Assembly: GCA_050433985.1 (NCBI GenBank)
Contig: JBNPWE010000002.1
Location: 238,570-302,569 of the forward strand
Reading direction: 5' to 3'
Origin: JACIYW01 sp014359745
GTDB lineage: Bacteria > Pseudomonadota > Alphaproteobacteria > Rhodobacterales > Rhodobacteraceae
DNA length: 64,000 nt
Position 1 is the stretch's first letter. Each line of letters opens with the position of its first letter. This document shows, piece by piece, positions 8,332 through 16,463 of this stretch. The notes beneath the pieces were generated by a model. It did no database searches. It saw only the letters and a list, made by a program, of their open reading frames with translations, and was not told the DNA's origin. Position numbers and translations under genes: made by a program.

Positions 8332-9466
8332 ACACGCGGCGGTGGTGCCGACGGTGGTGGCGGTGGGCCTTGGCGCCCGGTCTTACGAGGTGCGGATCGG
8401 GCCGGGGCTGATAGATCGGGCGGGGGCGTTGGTGGCGCCGCTGTTGCGCCGCCCGCGCGTGGCGGTGATCACCGATGAAACCGTGGCCGCGCTGCATCTG
8501 CCCGCGCTGCGGGCGGGATTTGCGGCGCAGGGGATTGCCGTCAGCAGCCTGGCGCTGACCCCCGGCGAGGCCACCAAGGGCTGGGCCGGGCTGACGCGGG
8601 CGGTGGAATGGCTGCTGGATGAAAAGGTGGAACGCCGCGACATGGTGGTGGCCTTTGGCGGCGGGGTGATCGGCGATCTGGCCGGGTTTGCCGCCGCGAT
8701 CCTGCGGCGCGGGGTGCGGTTCGTGCAGGTGCCGACCACGCTTCTGGCGCAGGTTGACAGTTCGGTGGGCGGCAAGACCGGCATCAACACCCGCCATGGC
8801 AAGAACCTGGTGGGGGCGTTTCATCAGCCGGTGCTGGTGCTGGCCGATATCGATGTGCTGTCCACCCTGCCTGCGCGCGATTTCCTGGCGGGGTATGGCG
8901 AAGTTGTGAAATACGGGCTGCTGGGCGATCCGGGGTTCTTCGAATGGCTGGAAGGGCATGCGCCCGAGATGGCGGCGGGAGGTGCTGCGCTGCGCGCCGA
9001 TGCGGTGCGCCGGTCGGTGGCGATGAAGGCCGCCATCGTCGGGCGCGATGAAACCGAAGAGGGAGAGCGCGCGCTTTTGAACCTTGGCCACACGTTCTGC
9101 CATGCGCTGGAGGCTGCAACCGGCTATGACGGCGCGCGGCTTTTGCATGGCGAGGGGGTGGCGATCGGCTGCGCGCTGGCCTTTGATCTGTCGGCGCGGC
9201 TGGGGCTGTGTGCGCAGGAAGATCCGTCGCGGGTGCGCGCCCATCTGCGGGCCATGGGGCTGAAGACCGATCTGGCCGATATTGACGGCGATCTGCCCGA
9301 TGATGCGGGGCTGCTGGCGTTGATGGCGCAGGACAAGAAGGTGGTTGACGGGCGCTTGCGGTTCATCCTGGCGCGCGGGATCGGCGAGGCCTTTGTCGCC
9401 GATGACGTGCCCGCCGGGGCGGTTCTGGCCAGCCTTGCCGCCGCCCGGTATCCGGGCGGGCGGTAG
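8318..9466 (+). CDS. aroB: 3-dehydroquinate synthase
   Basis: NAD- and metal-dependent enzyme making 3-dehydroquinate, second step of the shikimate pathway. Seen: the glycine-rich NAD region AFGGGVIGDLAGFAAA, the conserved VPTTLLAQVDSSVGGKTGIN, and the metal-binding His residues in NLGHTFCHALE and LLHGEGVAIG. Length 382 fits the family (about 360-370) with a slightly long N-terminus. The ATG overlaps the end of aroK by 14 bases. It converges on the helicase gene with only nine bases between the two stops, so no separate terminator is visible there. Confidence 0.95.
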   Translation: MADHEHAAVVPTVVAVGLGARSYEVRIGPGLIDRAGALVAPLLRRPRVAVITDETVAALHLPALRAGFAAQGIAVSSLALTPGEATKGWAGLTRAVEWLLDEKVERRDMVVAFGGGVIGDLAGFAAAILRRGVRFVQVPTTLLAQVDSSVGGKTGINTRHGKNLVGAFHQPVLVLADIDVLSTLPARDFLAGYGEVVKYGLLGDPGFFEWLEGHAPEMAAGGAALRADAVRRSVAMKAAIVGRDETEEGERALLNLGHTFCHALEAATGYDGARLLHGEGVAIGCALAFDLSARLGLCAQEDPSRVRAHLRAMGLKTDLADIDGDLPDDAGLLALMAQDKKVVDGRLRFILARGIGEAFVADDVPAGAVLASLAAARYPGGR

Positions 9467-9475
9467 GCCGCAACA

Positions 9476-11662
9476 TCAGGGTTTCGGTTTGCCCCGGTGG
9501 GGTTTGGCGGGGCCACGGGGCGGGCCGGCTGGCCGGGTGCGCTGGGCATAGCCGCCGGGGGCCGCGCCGCCATGTGCCGCGCCTTTGCCGCCCGGCCCGC
9601 GCGGTTTGGCGGGGCCGTCATTGCCGGGACGTTTGCGCGGCGCCCCCGAAGCGCCAGGTTTGCCGGGCGGAACGAAGCGTTTTGAGGGGTCGCGCGCATC
9701 GCCCGCAGGGGCGGCAGGGGCTGCCGGGCGTTCGGACGTGCCCGCATAGGGTTTGCCGCGCGGTTTGGCATCGGCGGGGGCATAGGGCTTTTTATCAAAG
9801 GGTTTGGCGTATTTCGGCCGTGGCGCATCGGCGCGGTCGGGGCGGTCGGGTTGCCATTTGGGTTTGGCGGGCCGGTCTTCGGGAGTTTTGGGGTCCGGGG
9901 TTTTGGCATCCTGGGTTTTGGCGGCGTGGCGCGGTTTGCGCGGTGCCTCGGGCGCGGTGTCGGCAGCGGGCACAACGGGGGCCGCAACAGGGTCCGGGGT
10001 GGCCGCCGGCGTTGGCGCTTCGGTGCGGTCGCGCGGGGCGCGTTTGGCCGCGAAGGCGGGGCGTTCGGGGCGGGGTGAGGGGGTCAGATCCGGCTCACCC
10101 GCCAGTTGTTTTACGCTGATGCCATCTTCCAGCGCCATGGCCGGGCCAAGGGCCGCGACGAATTTCGCGGTGCTGGCATCAAGGATCTGCACAAGGCTTT
10201 CCTCTTCGCGGATGCGGATCGCGCCGATATCGTCGCGGGTGATGTTGCCCGCGCGGCACAGCATCGGCAACAGCCACCGCGCCTCGGCGTTGCGGTTGCG
10301 CCCCAATGAGACGGAAAACCAGGTGCTGCTGCCAAAGTCGGAGTGGCGGCGCGGCGCGGGATCGGCGCCAGAGGATGACAGTTCTTCCGGGGCCGACTGG
10401 CGCGCGCGCGACAGGCGCACAAAGGCGGCGGCAAGCTGTTCGGCGCTGAAGCGGTCGGTCAGGGTGGCGACAAGGCCGCTTTCCGCCCCGGTCACCGGTT
10501 CTTGCCAGATCGGATCGGTCAGCAGGCGTTCTTCATCGCGCGCGATCACCTCATCGGCCGAGGGCGGTTCGGCCCAGACCGGCGTCACCTTGGCGCCCCT
10601 GAGCAGCATTTCAGCCTTGCGCCGCGCCTTGGCGGGCACGATCAGCGCGCTGACCCCCTTGCGCCCGGCGCGCCCGGTGCGGCCCGAACGGTGCAGCAGG
10701 GTTTCGGAATTCGACGGCAATTCGGCGTGGATCACCAGTTCAAGGTTGGGCAGGTCGATGCCGCGCGCGGCCACATCCGTGGCCACACAGACCCGCGCGC
10801 GCCCGTCGCGCATCGCTTGCAGGGCGTGGGTGCGTTCCGTCTGTGTCAACTCGCCCGACAGGGCCACCACCGAAAACCCACGGTTGGAAAACCGCGTGGT
10901 CAGCCGGTTGACCATGGCGCGGGTGTTGCAGAACACCAGCGCATTCGGCGCCTCGTAGAAGCGCAGAACGTTGATCAGCGCGTTTTCGGCGTCGTGCTGC
11001 GCGACGGTAAGGGCGCGATATTCGATATCGGCGTGCTGGCTGGTGTCAGAGCGCACGGTGACGCGGCGCGAGTCTTTCTGGTAGTGCTGCGCAAGCGTGG
11101 CGATGGCCTTGGGCACGGTGGCCGAGAACATCAGCGTGCGGCGGTTTGCCGGCGCCTCGCCCAGGATGAATTCCAGATCCTCGCGAAAGCCGAGGTCAAG
11201 CATCTCGTCGGCCTCATCCAGCACCACGGCGCGCACCGCGCCCATGTCAAGCGACCCGCGCTGGATATGGTCGCGCAACCGGCCGGGGGTGGCGACAACG
11301 ATATGGGCGCCACGATCCAGGGCGCGGCGTTCGTCGCGCATGTCCATGCCGCCGACGCAAGACACCACGACCGCACCGGCCACCTGATAAAGCCACGACA
11401 ATTCGCGTTTGACCTGAAGCGCCAGTTCGCGCGTCGGTGCGATGATCAGCGCCAGCGGCACCCCCGCCGGGCCGAAATGCGCCGCGTCATCCAGAAGCGT
11501 CGGCGCGATGGCAAGGCCAAAGCCCACCGTCTTGCCCGACCCGGTCTGGGCCGACACAAGCAGGTCTGCCCCGGTCAGGTCGGGGTCGGTCACCGCCTGC
11601 TGCACGGGGGTCAGCGCGGTATAGCCGCGGGTTTCAAGGGCTTGGGCAAGGGTATGGATCAC
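9476..11662 (-). CDS. DEAD-box RNA helicase with DbpA-like domain and long basic tail
   Basis: An ATP-dependent RNA helicase of the DeaD/CsdA type, probably for ribosome assembly or mRNA decay in the cold. The core carries SAQTGSGKT (motif I), PTRELALQV, VATPGRLRDH, VLDEADEMLD (motif II), SATVPKAIA (III) and LLHRSGRTGRAGRKG (VI). After the RecA pair comes a DbpA-type RNA-binding domain (RWLLPMLCRAGNITRDDIGA). From about residue 540 to 728 there is a Pro/Lys/Ala/Arg-rich, low-complexity and surely disordered tail rich in KP and RP pairs, which commonly mediates RNA binding or condensate formation. 728 residues is long for the family because of this tail. Confidence 0.92.
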   Translation of the reverse strand: MIHTLAQALETRGYTALTPVQQAVTDPDLTGADLLVSAQTGSGKTVGFGLAIAPTLLDDAAHFGPAGVPLALIIAPTRELALQVKRELSWLYQVAGAVVVSCVGGMDMRDERRALDRGAHIVVATPGRLRDHIQRGSLDMGAVRAVVLDEADEMLDLGFREDLEFILGEAPANRRTLMFSATVPKAIATLAQHYQKDSRRVTVRSDTSQHADIEYRALTVAQHDAENALINVLRFYEAPNALVFCNTRAMVNRLTTRFSNRGFSVVALSGELTQTERTHALQAMRDGRARVCVATDVAARGIDLPNLELVIHAELPSNSETLLHRSGRTGRAGRKGVSALIVPAKARRKAEMLLRGAKVTPVWAEPPSADEVIARDEERLLTDPIWQEPVTGAESGLVATLTDRFSAEQLAAAFVRLSRARQSAPEELSSSGADPAPRRHSDFGSSTWFSVSLGRNRNAEARWLLPMLCRAGNITRDDIGAIRIREEESLVQILDASTAKFVAALGPAMALEDGISVKQLAGEPDLTPSPRPERPAFAAKRAPRDRTEAPTPAATPDPVAAPVVPAADTAPEAPRKPRHAAKTQDAKTPDPKTPEDRPAKPKWQPDRPDRADAPRPKYAKPFDKKPYAPADAKPRGKPYAGTSERPAAPAAPAGDARDPSKRFVPPGKPGASGAPRKRPGNDGPAKPRGPGGKGAAHGGAAPGGYAQRTRPAGPPRGPAKPHRGKPKP

Positions 11663-11828
11663 GGCGCAAACTTTTCAGGCTGGGGGGGCGCATTGCCGGT
11701 GGGTGCGGCCAACGCAAAGCGACCACCTAATGCCATTGGGCCCAGGTGTATAGGGCAAACTCGCCCCCCTGCCGGATTTCCGCCGCTGGCGCGCCCGCCC
11801 CGCCCACCGGGCCGGGCGGGTTGGCCGG

Positions 11829-12329
11829 TCAGAACGGGATTTCGTCATCCATGTCATTGCGCGCGCCCGCCGGTGCGCCCCCCGAACCGCCCCCCGATGC
11901 GCCGCCCGACCTGTCACCATATCCCGCATCGTCGGGGGCGCCGCGATCATTATCGCGGTAACCGCCCTGTGTATCGCCGCGGCTGTCAAGCAGGGTCAGT
12001 TCGCCCTTGTAGGGGCGCAGCACCACTTCGGTCGAATATCGGTCCTGGCCGGATTGATCCTGCCATTTGCGGGTTTCCAACTGCCCCTCGATATAAACCT
12101 TGGAGCCTTTCTTGAGATATTGTTCGGCGATCCTGGCCAGCGGTTCGCTGAAAATCGCCACCGAATGCCATTCGGTTTTTTCGCGGCGTTCGCCGGTTGC
12201 CTTGTCGCGCCAGTTTTCCGAGGTCGCGATGCGCAGGTTGCACACCTTGCCGCCATTGGCAAAGCTGCGCACCTCGGGATCGCGCCCCAGATTTCCGACG
12301 ATGATCACCTTGTTGACCGATCCTGCCAT
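11829..12329 (-). CDS. ssb: Single-stranded DNA-binding protein
   Basis: Binds single-stranded DNA in replication and repair and recruits partner enzymes through its acidic tip. The OB-fold begins AGSVNKVIIVGNLGRDPEVR and contains the typical KTEWHSVAIFSEPLA and VYIEGQLETRKWQDQSG. A Gly/Ser/Asp-rich disordered linker leads to the canonical C-terminus MDDEIPF. I chose the Met at 12329 (166 residues); a longer frame upstream adds residues not seen in the family, and an AGGAGGG ribosome-binding site sits just before this start. It is divergent from the lytic transglycosylase gene. Confidence 0.95.
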   Translation of the reverse strand: MAGSVNKVIIVGNLGRDPEVRSFANGGKVCNLRIATSENWRDKATGERREKTEWHSVAIFSEPLARIAEQYLKKGSKVYIEGQLETRKWQDQSGQDRYSTEVVLRPYKGELTLLDSRGDTQGGYRDNDRGAPDDAGYGDRSGGASGGGSGGAPAGARNDMDDEIPF

Positions 12330-12515
12330 CGCACCCTCCTTCGAATCCCTTGTTGCGTTCCTAGCATCCCGCAACAGGGTTATCACGCTGTTAATGCGCG
12401 CGGGCCGTCTGGCAGTTCCTTGCCAACCGGCGGCGCGGACCGTGCGGGGTCGGTCGCCGGGCTGGATTTTTGCCGGGCGTCGCGTATAAAGGCTGAAACT
12501 GCGGGGGCAGGTGGA

Positions 12516-13136
12516 ATGTGGATGAGGGCGGGTCTGGTTGCCGGGCTTTGGGCGGTGGGCATAGGGATGGCGGGCATCGGGTTGGGCGTACCCGATCCGG
12601 CCGCGGCCGAAGGGCTGCGGTTTTCAAACGATCGCGCCACGCGCACCAAGATGTTTCGCAGCCAGACGCAGTTCCTGGATACGCGGCTGGCCAAGCAATA
12701 CGAAAATTCGGCGCGGCTGCTGCCGGGCTCGGCGCAGATTGGCGCGATGATCCCGGCCTATAGCGGGCGCTACAGTGGTCCGCATCTGGAAACGGCGCGC
12801 AAGGCCGCGCGGCGGCGCGCGGTGCCAGAGGATCTGTTCCTGCGGCTGGTGCAGCGGGAGTCCGGGTGGAACCCGCACGCGGTATCGCCAAAGGGCGCGC
12901 GGGGGCTGGCGCAACTGATGCCCGACACCGCGCGGATGCTGGGGGTCAATCCGGCTGATCCGGTGCAGAACCTGGAAGGCGGCGCGCGTTATTTGCGCCA
13001 GATGTATGATCGATTCGGCAGTTGGCGGCTGGCGCTGGCGGCCTATAACGCCGGGCCGGAGGCGGTTGAGGCCAATGGCGGCGTGCCGCCCTATGCCGAA
13101 ACGCGGGCCTATGTGAAGGCGATCCTGGGGTCGTGA
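12516..13136 (+). CDS. Exported lytic transglycosylase (SLT domain)
   Basis: Cleaves peptidoglycan glycan strands in the periplasm. The start at 12516 gives a signal peptide ending near AAAEGL (residue about 29). The SLT domain follows: catalytic Glu in LRLVQRESGWNPHAVSPKGA, then ARGLAQLMPDTARMLGVNP, NLEGGARYLRQMYDRFG and LALAAYNAGPEAVE, all standard goose-lysozyme-like motifs. 206 residues in total. A TATAAA at 12485-12490 is a possible -10 box. The frame is open further upstream through ssb's antisense strand, but that part has no family similarity. Confidence 0.9.
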   Translation: MWMRAGLVAGLWAVGIGMAGIGLGVPDPAAAEGLRFSNDRATRTKMFRSQTQFLDTRLAKQYENSARLLPGSAQIGAMIPAYSGRYSGPHLETARKAARRRAVPEDLFLRLVQRESGWNPHAVSPKGARGLAQLMPDTARMLGVNPADPVQNLEGGARYLRQMYDRFGSWRLALAAYNAGPEAVEANGGVPPYAETRAYVKAILGS

Positions 13137-13145
13137 CCGACGCCG

Positions 13146-13173
13146 GGCTGCGGTAGGGGGGCTGCGGTAGGGG
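13146..13173 (+). repeat. Two tandem copies of a 14-base unit
   Basis: The unit GGCTGCGGTAGGGG occurs twice head to tail in the short gap after the lytic transglycosylase stop. No function is apparent. Confidence 0.5.
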
Positions 13174-13204
13174 GGCCGGGGTCTGTGATGGTCCGCAGGC
13201 CGGA

Positions 13205-13804
13205 TCAGGCATCAAGTTCGGCGTCCCAATACAGATAGTCGAGCCAGCTTTGATGCAGGTGGTTGGGCGGAAACTTGCGCCCGGCGTTGCGCAATTCCTC
13301 GGTGCCGGGCTGGCGCGGCGGTTTGCGCAGGTTCATGCGCGCGTCCCGGAGCGACCGCGCACCCTTGCGCAGATTGCAGGGCGCACAGGCGGCAACGACA
13401 TTTTCCCAGCTTGTCACCCCACCACGCGCGCGGGGAACGACGTGATCAAAGGTCAGATCGCCCGCGGCCCCGCAATACTGGCAGGAAAATTCATCCCGCA
13501 AGAAAAGATTGAAGCGCGTGAAGGCCACGCGCTTCTGGGGTTTTACATATTCCTTGAGCACCACGACCGAGGGTATTCGTATCTCGGTGGTCGGGCTTCG
13601 CACGATCGTGTCGTATTCGGCGACGATCATCACCCGGTCCAGAAACGCGGCCTTGACCGCCTCCTGCCAGGGCCACAGCGACAGCGGGTAATAGGACAGC
13701 GGCCGGTAATCGGCGTTCAGCACCAGCGCCGGATGGTTTTTCAGCGCGGCAGGTTCACGCACGAAGGCGGTTCTGAAATCCGCCTGAAGCAAAGAGGCGT
13801 TCAT
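13205..13804 (-). CDS. HNH endonuclease family protein
   Basis: An HNH nuclease-fold protein common as a single-copy gene in alphaproteobacteria. The zinc/nuclease module shows paired Cys in FSCQYCGAAGDLTFDHVVPR, the HNH His in DHV, and a second Cys pair in VVAACAPCNLRKGARS. The N-terminal part ALVLNADYRPLSYYPLSLWP and the end NHLHQSWLDYLYWDAELDA are characteristic of this subfamily. Two starts are possible, 13813 and 13804; 13804 is placed better relative to the AAGGGGA ribosome-binding site. The cellular role is not established; it is not next to a restriction or phage gene. Confidence 0.85.
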   Translation of the reverse strand: MNASLLQADFRTAFVREPAALKNHPALVLNADYRPLSYYPLSLWPWQEAVKAAFLDRVMIVAEYDTIVRSPTTEIRIPSVVVLKEYVKPQKRVAFTRFNLFLRDEFSCQYCGAAGDLTFDHVVPRARGGVTSWENVVAACAPCNLRKGARSLRDARMNLRKPPRQPGTEELRNAGRKFPPNHLHQSWLDYLYWDAELDA

Positions 13805-13892
13805 CGTTGCCATCTTCCCCTTTTCAGCGGGGCATCGCCCCGGTGCCCAAGGCCGGGTGCGCCCAGACGGGCGCGCCGCCCCCGATGTATCC

Positions 13893-13920
13893 ACTATATA
13901 TGGCGTTGAACGCCGCGCAA
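13893..13920 (-). promoter_or_regulatory. Candidate promoter for the HNH gene
   Basis: On the minus strand a TTGCGC (13920-13915) is followed after 16 bases by TATAGT (13898-13893), about 90 bases before the HNH start. Confidence 0.4.
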
Positions 13921-13945
13921 GCACCGAAATTCAGGTGTCCTGCAA

Positions 13946-13959
13946 ACACTATGTAGTGT
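13946..13959. promoter_or_regulatory. Perfect palindrome, possible operator
   Basis: ACACTA-TG-TAGTGT is a perfect inverted repeat in an AT-richer stretch upstream of the candidate HNH promoter. A dimeric transcription factor site is plausible; an outer pair CAAAC/GTTTG flanks it. Confidence 0.4.
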
Positions 13960-13990
13960 GATTGTTTGACAGGTACATGACGAAGTTGGA

Positions 13991-14653
13991 TCAGCCGGGG
14001 ATATGATCCTTCAGGAAGGAAAGCGCCAGCGCCAGGCCATCGGGGGCGATGCCATGGGCGGTGCCGCGCGACACATGGCTGTGCACCTCGACGCCGGCCT
14101 CCATCATCACGGTCGTGGCCTCTCGCATCGCGGCAAGCGGCACCAACGGATCCTGATCGCCGTGGATCAGTTGGGTGGGGGGCGCGCAGACCATTTCGGC
14201 GGCAAATGTTTCTGGATGCAGCAGACGGCCGGAAAACCCCACGACCGCGGCCACCGGGGCTGCGCGGCGCGGCGCCACATGCAGGGCCATCATCGTGCCT
14301 TGCGAAAAGCCCACAAGCGCGGTTTGCGCCAGCGTCATTCCCTCTTCGGCCATGCGCGCATCAAGGAAGGCATTCAGATCCTCGGCGGCACGCGCGAGGC
14401 CGGCCTCGGCCTCTGCCACGGTCGATCCGCCCATGGAGGGGATCGGGAACCATTGATACCCGAAGGGGTTGGCGGTGCAGTCCTCGGGCGCGTTGGGGGC
14501 GATGAACACCGTATCGTGCAGGTGCATCGCCAGCGAGTCGGCCAAGCCCAGCAGATCGTTGCCGTCGGCGCCATAGCCGTGCAGGAACACGACCAGCGAT
14601 CTTGGGTTACCTGATGCGGCCGCGCGCCGCCCGAATGTCAATTCCCGTGTCAT
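13991..14653 (-). CDS. Phospholipase/carboxylesterase, alpha/beta hydrolase
   Basis: A cytosolic serine hydrolase of the phospholipase/carboxylesterase (YpfH/EstB-like) group. The catalytic triad is visible: Ser in LVGFSQGTMM, Asp in IHGDQDPLVPL and His in RGTAHGIAPDGL; the oxyanion region is VVFLHGYGADGNDL. I chose the ATG at 14653 (220 residues), which overlaps the stop of the upstream DNA glycosylase by four bases (ATGA). The substrate cannot be told from sequence. Confidence 0.88.
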   Translation of the reverse strand: MTRELTFGRRAAASGNPRSLVVFLHGYGADGNDLLGLADSLAMHLHDTVFIAPNAPEDCTANPFGYQWFPIPSMGGSTVAEAEAGLARAAEDLNAFLDARMAEEGMTLAQTALVGFSQGTMMALHVAPRRAAPVAAVVGFSGRLLHPETFAAEMVCAPPTQLIHGDQDPLVPLAAMREATTVMMEAGVEVHSHVSRGTAHGIAPDGLALALSFLKDHIPG

Positions 14654-15279
14654 CTGATCCCTTCCCGTTCCTTTGCCACCCTGTAATAGGCCCAGAGCAG
14701 GCGGGCCGCAACGCCCCGCCACGGCGCCCAAGGTTCGGCAAGGGCGCGCAGGCCCTTTTCAGAGGGGCGCCCATCCAGCGTGAACAGCATCCTTGCCGCC
14801 TCTTGCAGGGCCAGGTCGCCTGCGGGCAGTATATCGGCGCGGCCCAGCGAGAACAGCGCATAAATCTCGGCGGTCCAGCGGCCGATGCCGGGCACGGCCG
14901 TCAGCCGCGCGATCACCCCGGCGTCGGGGGTGTGGCGCAGGGCCGGGTAATCGATAGCGGCCCCGGCCAGCGCCCTGGCATAGCGGATTTTCTGGCGGCT
15001 GAGGCCGCAGGCGCGCAGATCCTCATCCGGGGCGCGGGCCACCGTGTCGGGCGCGAACAGATCCGCGCGTTCAAGGCGCGCCCGGATCGCGTTGCCTGCG
15101 GCCACGCTGACCTGCTGGCTGACGATCGCATCAAAGAGGGCGGCAAACCCTTCTGGGCGGCGGCGCAGCGGCAGCGGCCCGGTGCGCGCAAGGGCGGCGC
15201 CAAAGCGCGGTTCGACCGATCGCAGCCAGGCCGCCCCTTCGGCGACACAGATTTCGGTTTCGATGACACGCCCGATCAT
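14650..15279 (-). CDS. DNA-3-methyladenine glycosylase II (AlkA/HhH-GPD)
   Basis: Removes alkylated bases from DNA to start base excision repair. The helix-hairpin-helix motif is in LTAVPGIGRWTAEIYALFSL, with the catalytic Asp a short distance after it in GRADILPAGDLALQ. An upstream AIVSQQVSVAAGNAIRARLE is the usual first core motif. 209 residues, normal for the short AlkA form. It shares a four-base stop/start overlap with the esterase gene, so both are probably co-transcribed. Confidence 0.88.
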   Translation of the reverse strand: MIGRVIETEICVAEGAAWLRSVEPRFGAALARTGPLPLRRRPEGFAALFDAIVSQQVSVAAGNAIRARLERADLFAPDTVARAPDEDLRACGLSRQKIRYARALAGAAIDYPALRHTPDAGVIARLTAVPGIGRWTAEIYALFSLGRADILPAGDLALQEAARMLFTLDGRPSEKGLRALAEPWAPWRGVAARLLWAYYRVAKEREGIR

Positions 15280-15300
15280 GCGCGGCCTTTCCCACCGCCT

Positions 15301-15519
15301 TCAGGCGATGATATCCGGGGTCAGATCATCTTCGAGGCGCGCGATTTCATCTTTCAGCGCCAGTTTCTGCTTTTTCAGGCGTCGCAGGCGCAACTGATCG
15401 CCGCGCCCCGAGGTTTCAAGGACATGAATCGCCTCGTCCAGATCGCGGTGTTCACGTTTGAGCACCTCAAGCCGCACGCGCTTGACGGCCAGATTGTCCA
15501 TTTCCATCGGCACATTCAT
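15301..15519 (-). CDS. DUF465 (YdcH-like) small coiled-coil protein
   Basis: 72 residues from the Met at 15519, composed of a charged helical hairpin (VRLEVLKREHRDLDEAIHVL and LKKQKLALKDEIARLEDDL), which is the DUF465/YdcH pattern. Function is unknown in general. The open frame upstream to 15732 lacks any family similarity and covers the divergent hsp20 promoter, so I rejected the longer start. Confidence 0.85.
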   Translation of the reverse strand: MNVPMEMDNLAVKRVRLEVLKREHRDLDEAIHVLETSGRGDQLRLRRLKKQKLALKDEIARLEDDLTPDIIA

Positions 15520-15668
15520 GTTTTGCTTTCGGTGAGTCGCGCTGCCTGCGGTGCTTTCAGCATAGCGATTTGTGGTGCAAAGGCAAAGTTTGCCGCGCGG
15601 CAGGGCGGGGGTTAGGGCGGGGGTTTCTGGGCGGCGATTTCGGCGCGTCAACGTTTGGGACAAAGGCT

Positions 15669-15697
15669 CTTGTGTCGGGCGAATTGCGATCCCATAT
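15669..15697 (+). promoter_or_regulatory. RpoH-like heat-shock promoter for hsp20
   Basis: CTTG (15669-15672), then 18 bases, then CCCATAT (15691-15697). This is close to the alphaproteobacterial RpoH pattern CTTG-N17/18-CYTATNT and sits about 60 bases before the Hsp20 start. Confidence 0.6.
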
Positions 15698-15757
15698 CTT
15701 GTGGGTGGCCGCCGGAAGGGGCCATGTTGCAACGTCGCTTGACCGAGGACTTGCCGA

Positions 15758-16171
15758 ATGACGAAAACAAGTTTTGCCGCCTATCCCTTTCTTTTGGGGT
15801 TCGATCAGCTTGAACGCCTTGTGGAACGCACGGCGAAAGCAACCACCGACGGCTATCCGCCCTTCAACATCGAGCAGGCGGGTGAACATCGTTACCGTAT
15901 CACCCTGGCCGTGGCCGGGTTTCGGGAAGCCGATCTGGCCATCACCGTTGAAAACCGGCAACTGACCGTGCGCGGCCAGCAGGCAGAGGACGCGCAGGAC
16001 CGTGTCTATCTGCACCGTGGCATCGCGGCACGGCAGTTCCAGCGCAGTTTCGTGCTGGCCGAAGGGGTGGATGTGGCCGGGGCTGCGTTGGAAAACGGCC
16101 TGTTGCACATTGATCTGAAACGCGAGGTTGCCGAACCTGTGATCCGCAGGATCGACATTCGCAAAGCCTGA
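15758..16171 (+). CDS. Small heat-shock protein, Hsp20/IbpA family
   Basis: An ATP-independent chaperone that holds unfolding proteins. The alpha-crystallin domain spans about residues 35-130: PPFNIEQAGEHRYRITLAV, VAGFREADLAITVENRQLTV and the A-x-x-x-NGLLHIDL motif (AALENGLLHIDL). A Tyr/Phe-rich N-terminal arm precedes it. 137 residues is standard. An RpoH-like promoter lies upstream, consistent with heat induction. The DUF1150 gene follows after 15 bases and is probably co-expressed. Confidence 0.92.
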   Translation: MTKTSFAAYPFLLGFDQLERLVERTAKATTDGYPPFNIEQAGEHRYRITLAVAGFREADLAITVENRQLTVRGQQAEDAQDRVYLHRGIAARQFQRSFVLAEGVDVAGAALENGLLHIDLKREVAEPVIRRIDIRKA

Positions 16172-16186
16172 GAGAAAGGGGATACG

Positions 16187-16414
16187 ATGGATACGAAATA
16201 CAAGTTTGCCCCCGAGACCGACAGCCGCATCGTTTACGTTCGGCCTGTGGCCGTGTCGGACCTGCCGCAAGAAGTTCAGGCGCAGGTGGGCGGTGCCGAA
16301 ACGCTTTACGCCGTTCACAACGCCGAAGGCGGGCGCCTGGCGCTGGTCGCTGACCGCACCATGGCGTTCATCCTGGCGCGGCAAAACGATCTTGCCCCGG
16401 TATCGGTGCACTGA
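16187..16414 (+). CDS. DUF1150 family protein
   Basis: 75 residues with the family core IVYVRPVAVSDLPQEVQ and LYAVHNAEGGRLALVADRTM. DUF1150 genes are typically found right after an hsp20 gene in alphaproteobacteria, as here, so a stress-linked role is inferred; no biochemical function is known to me. Confidence 0.88.
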   Translation: MDTKYKFAPETDSRIVYVRPVAVSDLPQEVQAQVGGAETLYAVHNAEGGRLALVADRTMAFILARQNDLAPVSVH

Positions 16415-16458
16415 GGGGAAGCGGTGCACTGATGGGGAGGGGAAGCGGTGCGCTGATG
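16406..16458 (+). repeat. Tandem duplication of about 25 bases at the DUF1150 end
   Basis: The unit GGGGAAGCGGTGC(A/G)CTGATG occurs twice in a row, beginning at the last codons of DUF1150. A duplicated 3' end with a second in-frame stop is the likely origin. Confidence 0.5.
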
Positions 16459-16463
16459 GGCGA

